DNA from: Bacillus xiapuensis
GTDB lineage: Bacteria; Bacillota; Bacilli; Bacillales; Domibacillaceae
Length of the DNA stretch: 64,000 nucleotides
Assembly: GCF_002797355.1 (NCBI RefSeq)
Contig: NZ_KZ454939.1
Coordinates: 1,149,828 to 1,213,827, forward strand
Direction of reading: 5' to 3'
A program made the position numbers and the translations under genes. Shown here in pieces: positions 49,257 to 57,346 of the stretch (positions are counted from its first letter, which is position 1; every line of letters starts with the position of its first letter). Under the pieces are notes generated by a model that worked only from the letters and a program-made list of their open reading frames with translations, was not told where the DNA came from and did not search any database.

Positions 49257-49595
49257 TTGGAGGCTGTCTTATAAGAGCGGGGCTATTCCATTGCGAGTGA
49301 ATAATAGTGTTTTGCCAATTCATAAATACTATTGCTCAGCAGCAGAGGATGTCCGGCTCTTTGTTTTTTATAAGATCCCTGCTGATAAAGAAGGAAGAGA
49401 GGCACGAGAAGCCGGAGCGTAAGATCATGGCCATCTATGCCCGGTCCTAGCCTTTTTTTCTTCTGTTCAACAGAGGAGGAAAAGACTCCCTGGTTTAAGG
49501 ATTTGCTTTATATGCAGGCACAGCTTGCTGCTTATCCAAGTTCTACTTCCTGAGAGCCATTCATAATTTTAAATGGACGGGAGGAGGTATGGACA
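49257..49595 (+). other. pnp-ylxY intergenic region with a ~110-nt nested stem structure
   Basis: Non-coding. TCTTATAA/TTATAAGA (49267-49274 with 49368-49375), GAGC/GCTC (49275-49278 with 49356-49359), TGC-GAG with CTC-A-GCA (49292-49297 with 49335-49341) and AATAGT/ACTATT (49303-49308 with 49328-49333) nest into one long stem. A second, weaker hairpin (AGGC/GCCT, 49400-49403 with 49450-49453) runs into seven T and may be the pnp terminator. The ylxY ribosome site GGAGG is at 49583-49587. Confidence 0.5.
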
Positions 49596-50564
49596 ATGTC
49601 AGCTATTAAACATATGATAGGTATATTGATTATAGTGTCAGGTGTTCTGCTGCTTGTTGAAAGGACAGCAGTCGGTACGTATATTGATCAATTGAAGAAC
49701 GAAGCCGTCACCGTGCAAAGCTCAGTTTCATCGCTGAGAAGCAAGATCGGGCAAGAGGCAAAAAAGCGTTATGTTGAAGCGCAGGACGCCAAGATCGATC
49801 GGGTGTGGAAAGCGATTCCTGGCTATAACGGCCTTGAGGTCGATAGGGAAAAATCCTATAAAATCATGAAGAAAAACGGCGCCTTCTCACCAAAATATTT
49901 AGTTTACAAGCAAGTATCTCCCAAGCGCCATTTAGATGATTTGCCTCCTTCACCCATCTACCGGGGACATCCAGATAAACCGATGGTCAGCTTTGGCATT
50001 AATGTAGCTTGGGGAGAAGAATACTTGCCAAAGATGCTGGCAGTATTGAAAAAACATCGTATTCATGCTACATTTTTTTTCGAAGGACGCTGGGTGAAAA
50101 AGCATCCTGAATTGGCAAAGATGATCATAAAAGCCGGGCATGAAGGGGGCAATCACTCGTATTCTCATCCGGATATGGGCGTGTTAAGTGCCCGCCAAAC
50201 CCGGGAAGAAATGATCAAGACCAATGATGTGCTTGAAGCAACCATCAATGTAAAACCTTCATTATTTGCTCCTCCAAGCGGCAGCTTCGCGGATCAGACG
50301 GTCAAAGAGGCTGACAAGCTGGGGATGCGAACCATTTTGTGGACGGTTGATACAATTGATTGGCGAAAGCCCGCTCCGGATGAATTGATTAACAGGGTGA
50401 TGAGTAAGATCCATCCGGGAGCTATTATATTAATGCATCCAACCCATTCCTCATCCGCTTCATTGGATATGCTCATTCAAGAAATAAAGGCGAAACAGCT
50501 AAAAATCGATACGGTGTCCAACTTGTTAAGTGAGACGCGTGTGCATACAGAATACAGCCATTAA
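49596..50564 (+). CDS. ylxY: YlxY, sporulation-type polysaccharide deacetylase homologue, active site altered
   Basis: 322 residues. An N-terminal signal-anchor (IGILIIVSGVLLLVERTAVG) is followed by a NodB-fold domain. In active relatives the first motif reads TFDD or TFDIS; here it is SFGINVAWG, so the catalytic-base Asp is Asn. The metal motif HSYSH and the APPSGSF, TVDTIDW and ILMHPT motifs remain. This agrees with the YlxY subfamily and suggests weak or no hydrolysis. It is paired with mlpA, as in B. subtilis. Confidence 0.92.
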   Translation: MSAIKHMIGILIIVSGVLLLVERTAVGTYIDQLKNEAVTVQSSVSSLRSKIGQEAKKRYVEAQDAKIDRVWKAIPGYNGLEVDREKSYKIMKKNGAFSPKYLVYKQVSPKRHLDDLPPSPIYRGHPDKPMVSFGINVAWGEEYLPKMLAVLKKHRIHATFFFEGRWVKKHPELAKMIIKAGHEGGNHSYSHPDMGVLSARQTREEMIKTNDVLEATINVKPSLFAPPSGSFADQTVKEADKLGMRTILWTVDTIDWRKPAPDELINRVMSKIHPGAIILMHPTHSSSASLDMLIQEIKAKQLKIDTVSNLLSETRVHTEYSH

Positions 50565-50612
50565 CATAGAACAGGAGATGCTTTTTTCTGCAGCTAGAAT
50601 AGGAGGATTATT

Positions 50613-51848
50613 TTGATAAAGAAATTCACATGCGATAATGGTGTAAGAATAGTAATGGAAGAAATTCCAACCGTCCGATCCGCGGCTATAGGCATATGGA
50701 TCGCGACTGGTTCAAGAGATGAAACATTGGAAAACAACGGGATTTCTCATTTTCTTGAACATATGTTTTTTAAAGGAACAGAAACGAAGACAGCGAAAGA
50801 GATAGCTGAGAGCTTTGACAGCATTGGCGGTCAAGTCAATGCGTTTACCTCTAAAGAATACACCTGCTACTATGCAAAGGTTCTTGATAATCATGCGGAA
50901 TATGCATTAGAAACGCTGGCCGATATGTTTTTTAACTCTGCTTTTGATCAAGAGGAAATGACCAAAGAGAAAAAAGTGGTAGCAGAGGAAATAAAGATGT
51001 ACGAGGATACACCGGATGATATTGTGCATGATTTGCTGAGCAAAGCTGTCTATAAGAATCATTCTCTCGGTTATCCCATACTTGGAAACGAAGAAACATT
51101 AGCCAGCTTTACTAGAGAGAAATTAAAACAATATATGTATGATATGTATACTCCTGAGCGTGTTGTGATTTCCATTGCCGGAAATGTGAGGGAAGAGCTA
51201 GTGAATAAGGCGGATTCTTTATTTGGCCAATACGAAGGCGGAAGCCGGCCAGCGGGGCAATCGGCTCCCGAATTTTTCAGCCATAAAGTATCCCGAAAGA
51301 AAGAAACGGAACAGGCTCATCTCTGCTTAGGATTTGAAGGGCTGCCAATCGGCCATCAAGATATATACAGCTTGGTCGCTTTAAATAATATTGTAGGAGG
51401 CAGTATGTCTTCACGTCTCTTTCAGGAAGTGAGAGAGCAGCGCGGCCTCGCTTATTCCGTTTTTTCTTATCATTCTTCTTTTCAAGACAGCGGCCTTGTT
51501 ACGATCTACGGCGGAACGGGCGCTGACCAATTGGACCAGCTGTTTGAGACGATTCAAGAAACGCTTGCAACCTTACTGCGTACTGGCGTTACAGTGAAGG
51601 AGCTTCGAAACAGCAAAGAGCAATTAAAGGGAAGCTTGGTGCTCAATCTTGAAAGCACAAGCAGCCGCATGAGCCGAAACGGCAAAAATGAACTGATATT
51701 GAAAAAGCACCGCCCCCTTGATGAAGTGGTCCGCTTGATTGATGAAGTCTCTCTTGAAAGCGTTAATAAAATGGCTCAACGCCTGTTTAATAAGGATTTC
51801 TCAGCTGCTCTTATCAGTCCGGATGGAAAGTTGCCGGTTTCATTATAA
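50613..51848 (+). CDS. mlpA: MlpA (YmxG), M16-family zinc protease
   Basis: Pitrilysin-type processing-peptidase homologue, 411 residues. The inverted zinc motif HFLEH is at about residues 47-51 (GISHFLEHMFFKGTETKTAK), and the downstream Glu lies in ALETLADMFFNSAF. The second half contains MSSRLFQEVREQRGLAYSVF. The start is TTG 50613 behind AGGAGG (50601-50606). Ends in a strong terminator. Confidence 0.95.
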   Translation: MIKKFTCDNGVRIVMEEIPTVRSAAIGIWIATGSRDETLENNGISHFLEHMFFKGTETKTAKEIAESFDSIGGQVNAFTSKEYTCYYAKVLDNHAEYALETLADMFFNSAFDQEEMTKEKKVVAEEIKMYEDTPDDIVHDLLSKAVYKNHSLGYPILGNEETLASFTREKLKQYMYDMYTPERVVISIAGNVREELVNKADSLFGQYEGGSRPAGQSAPEFFSHKVSRKKETEQAHLCLGFEGLPIGHQDIYSLVALNNIVGGSMSSRLFQEVREQRGLAYSVFSYHSSFQDSGLVTIYGGTGADQLDQLFETIQETLATLLRTGVTVKELRNSKEQLKGSLVLNLESTSSRMSRNGKNELILKKHRPLDEVVRLIDEVSLESVNKMAQRLFNKDFSAALISPDGKLPVSL

Positions 51849-51856
51849 ATAAGCGC

Positions 51857-51889
51857 AAGCTCTTGCTGCATAGAAGCAAGAGCTTTTTT
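51857..51889 (+). terminator. Intrinsic terminator after mlpA
   Basis: AAGCTCTTGC (51857-51866), 9-base loop, GCAAGAGCTT (51876-51885), then T-run to 51889. Confidence 0.9.
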
Positions 51890-51926
51890 GTATGAGTGGA
51901 AAAGAGAAATTCACAACCGAGACAAT

Positions 51927-51954
51927 CACCTAAATGAATTTTTGTCATAGAATA
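51927..51954 (+). promoter_or_regulatory. Likely sigma-K promoter of dpaAB
   Basis: CACC (51927-51930), 15 bases, CATAGAATA (51946-51954). This matches the mother-cell sigma-K pattern (AC-rich -35, CATAnnnTA -10), with a spacer one base short of the usual. Dipicolinate synthase is a late mother-cell function. Confidence 0.6.
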
Positions 51955-51998
51955 TAGAAGTGAGCTGGAGATCAACAATAAGAAGGATGGTGAAGCCG

Positions 51999-52883
51999 AT
52001 GCTTACAGGCCTTCAACTGGCTGTGCTGGGAGGGGATGCACGCCAGCTTGAGATTATTCGGAAATTAACAGAGCTCGACGCGAAAATTTATTTAGCCGGT
52101 TTTGACCAATTAGAGCAAAGTTTCACCGGAGCTGTCAAAGAAAATATAGAAGATATTCCTTTTGAAGAAATAGATGCCGTTTTGCTTCCGGTTGCCGGAT
52201 TGCAGCCTGGCGGAAAAATTGAGACCGTTTTTTCAAATCATGATTTGCGTTTGACGAAAGAGATAATAGAAAGAACCCCTGAGCATTGTACGATCTTTAC
52301 CGGTATCAGCCCGTCTGCATTGACTCAGCTGGCCGAACAAACAGAGCGGCGCCTCATCCGGCTGTTCGATCGGGATGATGTCGCTATCTACAATTCAATT
52401 CCAACAGCCGAAGGTGCGGTGATGTTGGCGATTCAACATACAGATTTCACCATTCACGGTTCAACTGTAGCTGTGATCGGCATGGGAAGAGTAGGGATGA
52501 GTGTGGCCAGAACATTTAAGAATTTAGGAGCAAAGGTGAAGGTCGGTGCAAGAAAGAGTGAACACTTGGCGCGTGCGGTTGAAATGGGACTTGAGCCCTT
52601 TCATATTTCAAGATTGGCTGAAGAAGCAGAGTCCGCTGATATCATGATTAATACGGTCCCTACATTAGTGATCACAGCTCCTGCAATTGCAAGAATGCAG
52701 CCGCATACACTCATCCTTGATCTGGCTTCAAAGCCGGGAGGCACGGACTTTGAATACGCGGAGAAAAGGGGCATCAAAGCGATTTTAGCTTTAGGGCTTC
52801 CGGGGTTAGTTGCTCCGAAAACGGCTGGACAAATTTTAGCGGGAGTGCTGGCAGAGCTGCTGAAAACAGAAGATTCCAAATGA
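51999..52883 (+). CDS. dpaA: Dipicolinate synthase subunit A
   Basis: Oxidoreductase subunit that makes dipicolinic acid from a lysine-pathway intermediate in the mother cell (SpoVFA). The N-terminus is MLTGLQLAVLGGDARQLEII, with a central Rossmann motif VAVIGMGRVGMSVARTF and GLPGLVAPKTAGQILAGVLA. The start is ATG 51999 with GAAGGATGG upstream; earlier in-frame GTG/ATG codons add residues not seen in the family. It has 294 residues. Confidence 0.96.
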   Translation: MLTGLQLAVLGGDARQLEIIRKLTELDAKIYLAGFDQLEQSFTGAVKENIEDIPFEEIDAVLLPVAGLQPGGKIETVFSNHDLRLTKEIIERTPEHCTIFTGISPSALTQLAEQTERRLIRLFDRDDVAIYNSIPTAEGAVMLAIQHTDFTIHGSTVAVIGMGRVGMSVARTFKNLGAKVKVGARKSEHLARAVEMGLEPFHISRLAEEAESADIMINTVPTLVITAPAIARMQPHTLILDLASKPGGTDFEYAEKRGIKAILALGLPGLVAPKTAGQILAGVLAELLKTEDSK

Positions 52884-52898
52884 AAGGGGAAAACGATC

Positions 52899-53498
52899 AT
52901 GACCTTGCAGGGAAAGAGAATTGGCTTTGGCATTACGGGTTCGCATTGCACGTACAGCGAGATTTTTCCTCAAATTGAGAAGCTTGTTCATATGGGAGCT
53001 GATGTTATTCCTATCGTCACAGCAACAGTGAAGAATACCGGCACTCGCTTTGGCAAACCGGGTGAATGGGTGGAGAAAATTGAAGAAGCAACCGCCAGAA
53101 AGGTCATTGATTCCATTGAAAGCGCAGAGCCGCTCGGACCGAAGATGCCGCTTGATTGCATGGTCGTTGCGCCAATAACAGGAAACTCCTTAAGCAAGCT
53201 GGCCAATGCCCTGACGGATTCTCCCGTATTGATGGCAGCTAAAGCAACGATGCGGACTCACAGGCCGGTCGTTCTAGGCATCTCAACGAATGACGCACTC
53301 GGTTTAAACGGACAGAACATCATGAAATTGCTGGCTACAAAGAATATTTATTTTGTTCCGTTCGGCCAAGATAATCCGCATCAAAAGCCGAATTCTATGG
53401 TGGCCAGCATGGACCGTTTAACCGACACAGTTGAGGCGGCTTTAGCCGGAAAACAGCTGCAGCCTGTCATTATTGAGAAATTTCGAGAGGAAACTTAA
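52899..53498 (+). CDS. dpaB: Dipicolinate synthase subunit B
   Basis: Flavoprotein-type subunit (SpoVFB), 199 residues: KRIGFGITGSHCTYSEIFPQ, DCMVVAPITGNSLSKLANAL and VPFGQDNPHQKPNSMVASMD. It follows dpaA by 15 bases and precedes asd-dapG-dapA, which supply its substrate. Confidence 0.96.
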   Translation: MTLQGKRIGFGITGSHCTYSEIFPQIEKLVHMGADVIPIVTATVKNTGTRFGKPGEWVEKIEEATARKVIDSIESAEPLGPKMPLDCMVVAPITGNSLSKLANALTDSPVLMAAKATMRTHRPVVLGISTNDALGLNGQNIMKLLATKNIYFVPFGQDNPHQKPNSMVASMDRLTDTVEAALAGKQLQPVIIEKFREET

Positions 53499-53777
53499 AA
53501 GTCTTCTTGACTTTATATGAGGATAATAAAAGAGCGGGACTTTGAAAGCACGGTCTCCGCTCACACCATTCTTATGCCTTATGTGCCATTAGCCTGTTGC
53601 CAATACTTTCTGCAAAGTTTTCACGGAACCGGACAATTTGCTCTTCTTTTCAAACATGAATATGTTAAAATAGTAGCTATTAAAAAGTGTTATTACACTC
53701 TTTTTACTATTTTATATTATTAGAAAACACGTTACATACCTCAAGGTAATATCGGTGAATGGAAAGGGGAAGAAGTA
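53499..53777 (+). promoter_or_regulatory. dpaB-asd spacer: candidate promoter and start-proximal hairpin
   Basis: An extended -10 TGTTAAAAT (TG at 53663, hexamer 53666-53671) has no good -35. A hairpin follows at once: AAAAAGTGT (53682-53690), TATT, ACACT, bulge C, TTTT (53695-53704), then a T-rich tail. The pair could be a promoter with a very early attenuator or a terminator for dpaB overlapping the asd promoter. No convincing gene is present. Confidence 0.4.
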
Positions 53778-54830
53778 ATGAATAATAAAGGATTTCACGT
53801 AGCAGTAGTTGGCGCAACAGGTGCTGTCGGCCAACAGATGTTAAAAACATTAGAGAAGAGAGATTTTCCAATCAGTCAACTTACATTGCTGTCATCGGCT
53901 CGTTCCGCCGGGAAAGCAATTTCTTTTAAAGGGAATGAAGTGATCGTTCAGGAAGCAAAGCCGGAAAGCTTTGACGGGGTGGATATCGCTTTGTTTAGTG
54001 CGGGCGGTAGTGTTTCTAAAACGCTGGCTCCTGAAGCAGCTGAGCGCGGAGCCATCGTGATAGATAATACGAGCGCCTTTCGTATGGATCCAAGCGTTCC
54101 GCTAGTCGTGCCGGAGGTCAACAAAGAAGATTTAAGAGAGCACCGGGGAATTATCGCCAATCCAAACTGTTCCACCATCCAAATGGTGGCGGCGCTCGAG
54201 CCTCTTCGCCGGGCGTTCGGCTTGAAGAAGATCATCGTCTCTACGTATCAGGCTGTATCCGGAGCAGGAGCGAAAGCGGTTGAAGAACTGAATGAGCAGA
54301 CGAAAGCAATCATCAACGGGGAGAATTATGAACCGGGAATTCTGCCGGTGGGCAGCGGCAAGAAGCATTATCAGATTGCTTTTAACGCAATTCCGCAAAT
54401 CGATAAGTTCGAGGAGAATGGCTATACATTCGAAGAAATGAAAATGATTAATGAAACGAAGAAAATCATGCATATGCCTCAATTGCATGTGGCAGCTACT
54501 TGCGTCCGTCTTCCGGTGGCGACAGGACATTCAGAGTCCGTCTATTTTGAAGTGGAAAAGCAGGGCTTAAATGCTTCAGATATTCAGGAGCAATTAAAAG
54601 AAGCGCCTGGAATTGTGCTTGAAGACAATCCTTCCGAGCAAGTATATCCAATGCCAGCGAATTGCGTAGGCAAAAACGATGTGTTTGTCGGACGCATCCG
54701 TAAAGATCTGGATGAAGATGCAGGTTTTCATATGTGGGTCGTTTCTGATAACCTATTAAAAGGAGCGGCTTGGAACTCCGTTCAGATTGCAGAAACATTA
54801 ATTGAAATGGGCCTTGTTCAGGCGAAATAA
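53778..54830 (+). CDS. asd: Aspartate-semialdehyde dehydrogenase
   Basis: Second step of the aspartate family pathway (aspartyl phosphate to semialdehyde). NADP motif VAVVGATGAVGQQML and catalytic Cys in ANPNCSTIQMVAAL are present, as are VSTYQAVSGAG and HVAATCVRLPV. It has 350 residues. First of asd-dapG-dapA. Confidence 0.98.
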   Translation: MNNKGFHVAVVGATGAVGQQMLKTLEKRDFPISQLTLLSSARSAGKAISFKGNEVIVQEAKPESFDGVDIALFSAGGSVSKTLAPEAAERGAIVIDNTSAFRMDPSVPLVVPEVNKEDLREHRGIIANPNCSTIQMVAALEPLRRAFGLKKIIVSTYQAVSGAGAKAVEELNEQTKAIINGENYEPGILPVGSGKKHYQIAFNAIPQIDKFEENGYTFEEMKMINETKKIMHMPQLHVAATCVRLPVATGHSESVYFEVEKQGLNASDIQEQLKEAPGIVLEDNPSEQVYPMPANCVGKNDVFVGRIRKDLDEDAGFHMWVVSDNLLKGAAWNSVQIAETLIEMGLVQAK

Positions 54831-54870
54831 AAAGCCTAACGTTCACCAAGGACAGGTAGAGGTGTAAATA

Positions 54871-56112
54871 ATGAAAATCATCGTACAAAAATTTGGCGGA
54901 ACATCTGTCCGCGATCAGCAATCGCGATTAAATGCCAAACGTCATATTGAAAAAGCAATGAAAGAGGGGTACAAGGTCGTTGTCGTGGTCTCCGCTATGG
55001 GCCGTAAAGGCGAGCCGTATGCGACCGACACGCTGTTGTCACTAGTGAACGGGGAAGAAATGAAGCTGACTGCAAGAGAGCAGGATATGCTTCTTTCTTG
55101 TGGAGAGATTATTTCCAGTCTCGTTTTTGCAAATATGCTGCTGGATAATGGAATCTCCGCTTGCGCCTTAAATGGCGCCCAGGCGGGATTTATGACAAAC
55201 AGCGAACATACGAACGCGAAAATACTGGAAATGAAATGCACTAGACTGCTAAGCGAACTCGAAACCCATGATGTGGTTGTCGTTGCTGGTTTCCAAGGAG
55301 CCAATAAGGCGGGAGATGTGACAACAATCGGCCGCGGCGGAAGCGACACATCAGCGGCCGCTTTAGGTGCGGCTTTGGGAGCGGAGTGGGTCGATATCTT
55401 TACGGATGTGGAAGGGATTATGACGGCTGACCCTAGAATTGCCGATAAAGCCCGCCCGCTGGCTGTTGTGACCTATAACGAAGTGTGCAATATGGCTTAT
55501 CAGGGGGCAAAAGTCATCCATCCGCGAGCGGTGGAGATTGCGATGCAGGCGAAGGTGCCTATCCGCATCCGTTCCACGTATTCAGATGGTGTAGGAACGC
55601 TAGTGACGTCACTAGCTAAGCAAAACAAAGGGTCCGATATTCGCGAACGTTTAGTGACGGGAATTGCTCACGTAGCGGATGTAGCCCAAATCAAAGTGCA
55701 TGCGAAAAAGGACCACTATAATTTGCAGGCGGAAGTATTTAAAGCGATGGCGAATGAGCACATCTCAGTTGATTTCATCAATATTTCTCCTACTGGTGTC
55801 GTCTATACTGTGAATGGGAAAATGGCAGAGCACGCCCGAGAGGTGTTGCGAAGCTTAGGATACGAACCAGAAATTGAAAAGGGATGTGCCAAGGTTTCGG
55901 TAGTTGGAGCCGGCATGACTGGCGTGCCTGGAGTAACCTCGACGATTGTTCATGCGCTTGCTGATAAAGGAGTGCGCATCCTGCAGTCAGCAGACAGCCA
56001 TACTACGATCTGGGTGCTTGTCAAGAACGAAGAGTTAACCACAGCCGTTAATGCCCTGCATGATGCATTTCATTTGCATGAAGAACATTTTGAATATGAA
56101 TTTAAGAAATAA
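54871..56112 (+). CDS. dapG: Aspartokinase I (DapG)
   Basis: Aspartokinase with a C-terminal pair of ACT domains. The start MKIIVQKFGGTSVRD carries the kinase KFGGTS motif; TTIGRGGSDTSAAALGAALG and MAYQGAKVIHPRAVEIAMQA follow. It has 413 residues. In B. subtilis DapG is the diaminopimelate-inhibited isoenzyme serving cell wall and dipicolinate; assignment to that isoenzyme is by context. Confidence 0.95.
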   Translation: MKIIVQKFGGTSVRDQQSRLNAKRHIEKAMKEGYKVVVVVSAMGRKGEPYATDTLLSLVNGEEMKLTAREQDMLLSCGEIISSLVFANMLLDNGISACALNGAQAGFMTNSEHTNAKILEMKCTRLLSELETHDVVVVAGFQGANKAGDVTTIGRGGSDTSAAALGAALGAEWVDIFTDVEGIMTADPRIADKARPLAVVTYNEVCNMAYQGAKVIHPRAVEIAMQAKVPIRIRSTYSDGVGTLVTSLAKQNKGSDIRERLVTGIAHVADVAQIKVHAKKDHYNLQAEVFKAMANEHISVDFINISPTGVVYTVNGKMAEHAREVLRSLGYEPEIEKGCAKVSVVGAGMTGVPGVTSTIVHALADKGVRILQSADSHTTIWVLVKNEELTTAVNALHDAFHLHEEHFEYEFKK

Positions 56113-56138
56113 GCCGCTTAGAAAGAGGAGGAGAAAGC

Positions 56139-57002
56139 ATGGCTTCATTTGGTCGGGTCTCTACCGCGATGGTAACCCCTTTTGATTCAAAAGGGAATAT
56201 TGATTTTGGGAAAATTACGCAACTGGTTGATTACTTAATCGAAAATGGAACAGATTCAATCGTTGTAGCCGGCACAACAGGGGAGTCCCCTACGCTGACT
56301 TCCGAAGAGAAGATCGCTTTATTTAAACATACAGTTACAGCGGCAGCTGGACGAGTACCGGTTATTGCCGGTACAGGCAGCAATAATACAAAGAGCACAA
56401 TTGAGCTGACAAAGAAAGCGGAAGAAGCCGGTGTGGACGCGATTATGCTCGTTGCCCCGTATTATAATAAGCCGAATCAAGAAGGGATTTACCAGCATTT
56501 CAAAACAGCTGCTCTTGCTACTTCACTGCCGGTGATGCTTTACAATATTCCGGGACGTGCAGGGGTGAATATTGCGCCGGAAACGATCATTCAATTGTCT
56601 GAAATCGACAATATTGTCGCTGTGAAAGAAGCCAGCGGGGATATAGATGCGGTGACGGAAATCATTGCAAAAACGGCGAATGATTTCCTTGTTTATTGCG
56701 GGGACGATGGGCTGACTCTTCCCGTATTGTCTGTCGGCGGAGATGGAGTCGTATCGGTCGCTTCTCACATTGCCGGAAAGGAAATGCAGCAAATGGTCAC
56801 AGCTTTCCTTGAAGGCAATATTCAGCAAGCAGCGAAGATTCATCAAGAGCTGCTGCCTCTGATGAGAGGATTGTTTGCTGCGCCAAGTCCGGTGCCGGTC
56901 AAAACAGCTCTGCAAATCAAAGGAATGGATATGGGATCGGTTCGCTTGCCGCTCGTTCCTTTGACAGAAGCCGAGAGAGCCCGCTTACTGAAACTGCTCT
57001 AA
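56139..57002 (+). CDS. dapA: 4-hydroxy-tetrahydrodipicolinate synthase
   Basis: Condenses pyruvate with aspartate semialdehyde. The Schiff-base Lys lies in NIVAVKEASGD; VAGTTGESPTLTSEEKIALF and VMLYNIPGRAGVNI (Tyr motif) are intact. It has 287 residues; AAAGAGGAGGAG precedes the ATG. Its product is the branch point to DpaAB and to lysine. Confidence 0.98.
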   Translation: MASFGRVSTAMVTPFDSKGNIDFGKITQLVDYLIENGTDSIVVAGTTGESPTLTSEEKIALFKHTVTAAAGRVPVIAGTGSNNTKSTIELTKKAEEAGVDAIMLVAPYYNKPNQEGIYQHFKTAALATSLPVMLYNIPGRAGVNIAPETIIQLSEIDNIVAVKEASGDIDAVTEIIAKTANDFLVYCGDDGLTLPVLSVGGDGVVSVASHIAGKEMQQMVTAFLEGNIQQAAKIHQELLPLMRGLFAAPSPVPVKTALQIKGMDMGSVRLPLVPLTEAERARLLKLL

Positions 57003-57039
57003 TCATCCCGTTTGCACAAAAGCTGCAGGAATAACTAGA

Positions 57040-57192
57040 ATAAATAATCTTGATGCATGAGGCTGGGGCATAACTAAATTTGCTGACATGAAAGCCAAAT
57101 CTTGTGTTTTAATTAAATATGAAAAACGATAAAGCCGAACTATTACGAAGCTCTCCATTAGAGTTCTGAATAATAGTTCGGCTTTTATTATT
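57040..57192 (+). repeat. Terminator-bearing intergenic element, possible dispersed repeat
   Basis: It begins near GAGGCTGGGGCATAACT (about 57059) and ends in a perfect 12-bp hairpin GCCGAACTATTA (57134-57145) / TAATAGTTCGGC (57171-57182), with an inner GCTCT/AGAGT stem and a T-rich tail. Elements opening with GAGGCTGGGRCATAA and ending in such hairpins recur between genes in Bacilli and Staphylococci, as I recall. Only one copy is in this window. It also serves as the dapA terminator. Confidence 0.55.
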
Positions 57193-57265
57193 AGTTGAAA
57201 ACCTGTTATCCCCGCCTCATGATTGCGGGAATACATAGCGATGTTCCGCCGGACAGAAGAATGTA

Positions 57266-57295
57266 TTGGCTTTACTTTCCTTCATCCATTATAAT
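57266..57295 (+). promoter_or_regulatory. Sigma-A promoter of rnjB
   Basis: TTGGCT (57266-57271), 18 bases, TATAAT (57290-57295), about 52 bases before the rnjB TTG start. Confidence 0.7.
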
Positions 57296-57346
57296 AAAAC
57301 TATTGGTATGGGACGGGCTGGTCTTGTATATAGGAGGAATTATAAA

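Noticed and set aside
53517-53723. 68-codon + strand frame between dpaB and asd
   Set aside because: No ribosome site, Phe/Tyr/Cys-rich translation of AT-rich DNA, and it overlaps the candidate asd promoter and hairpin.
53499-53777. Lysine riboswitch ahead of asd
   Set aside because: The gap is AT-rich and lacks the conserved multi-helix core; only a small hairpin is present.
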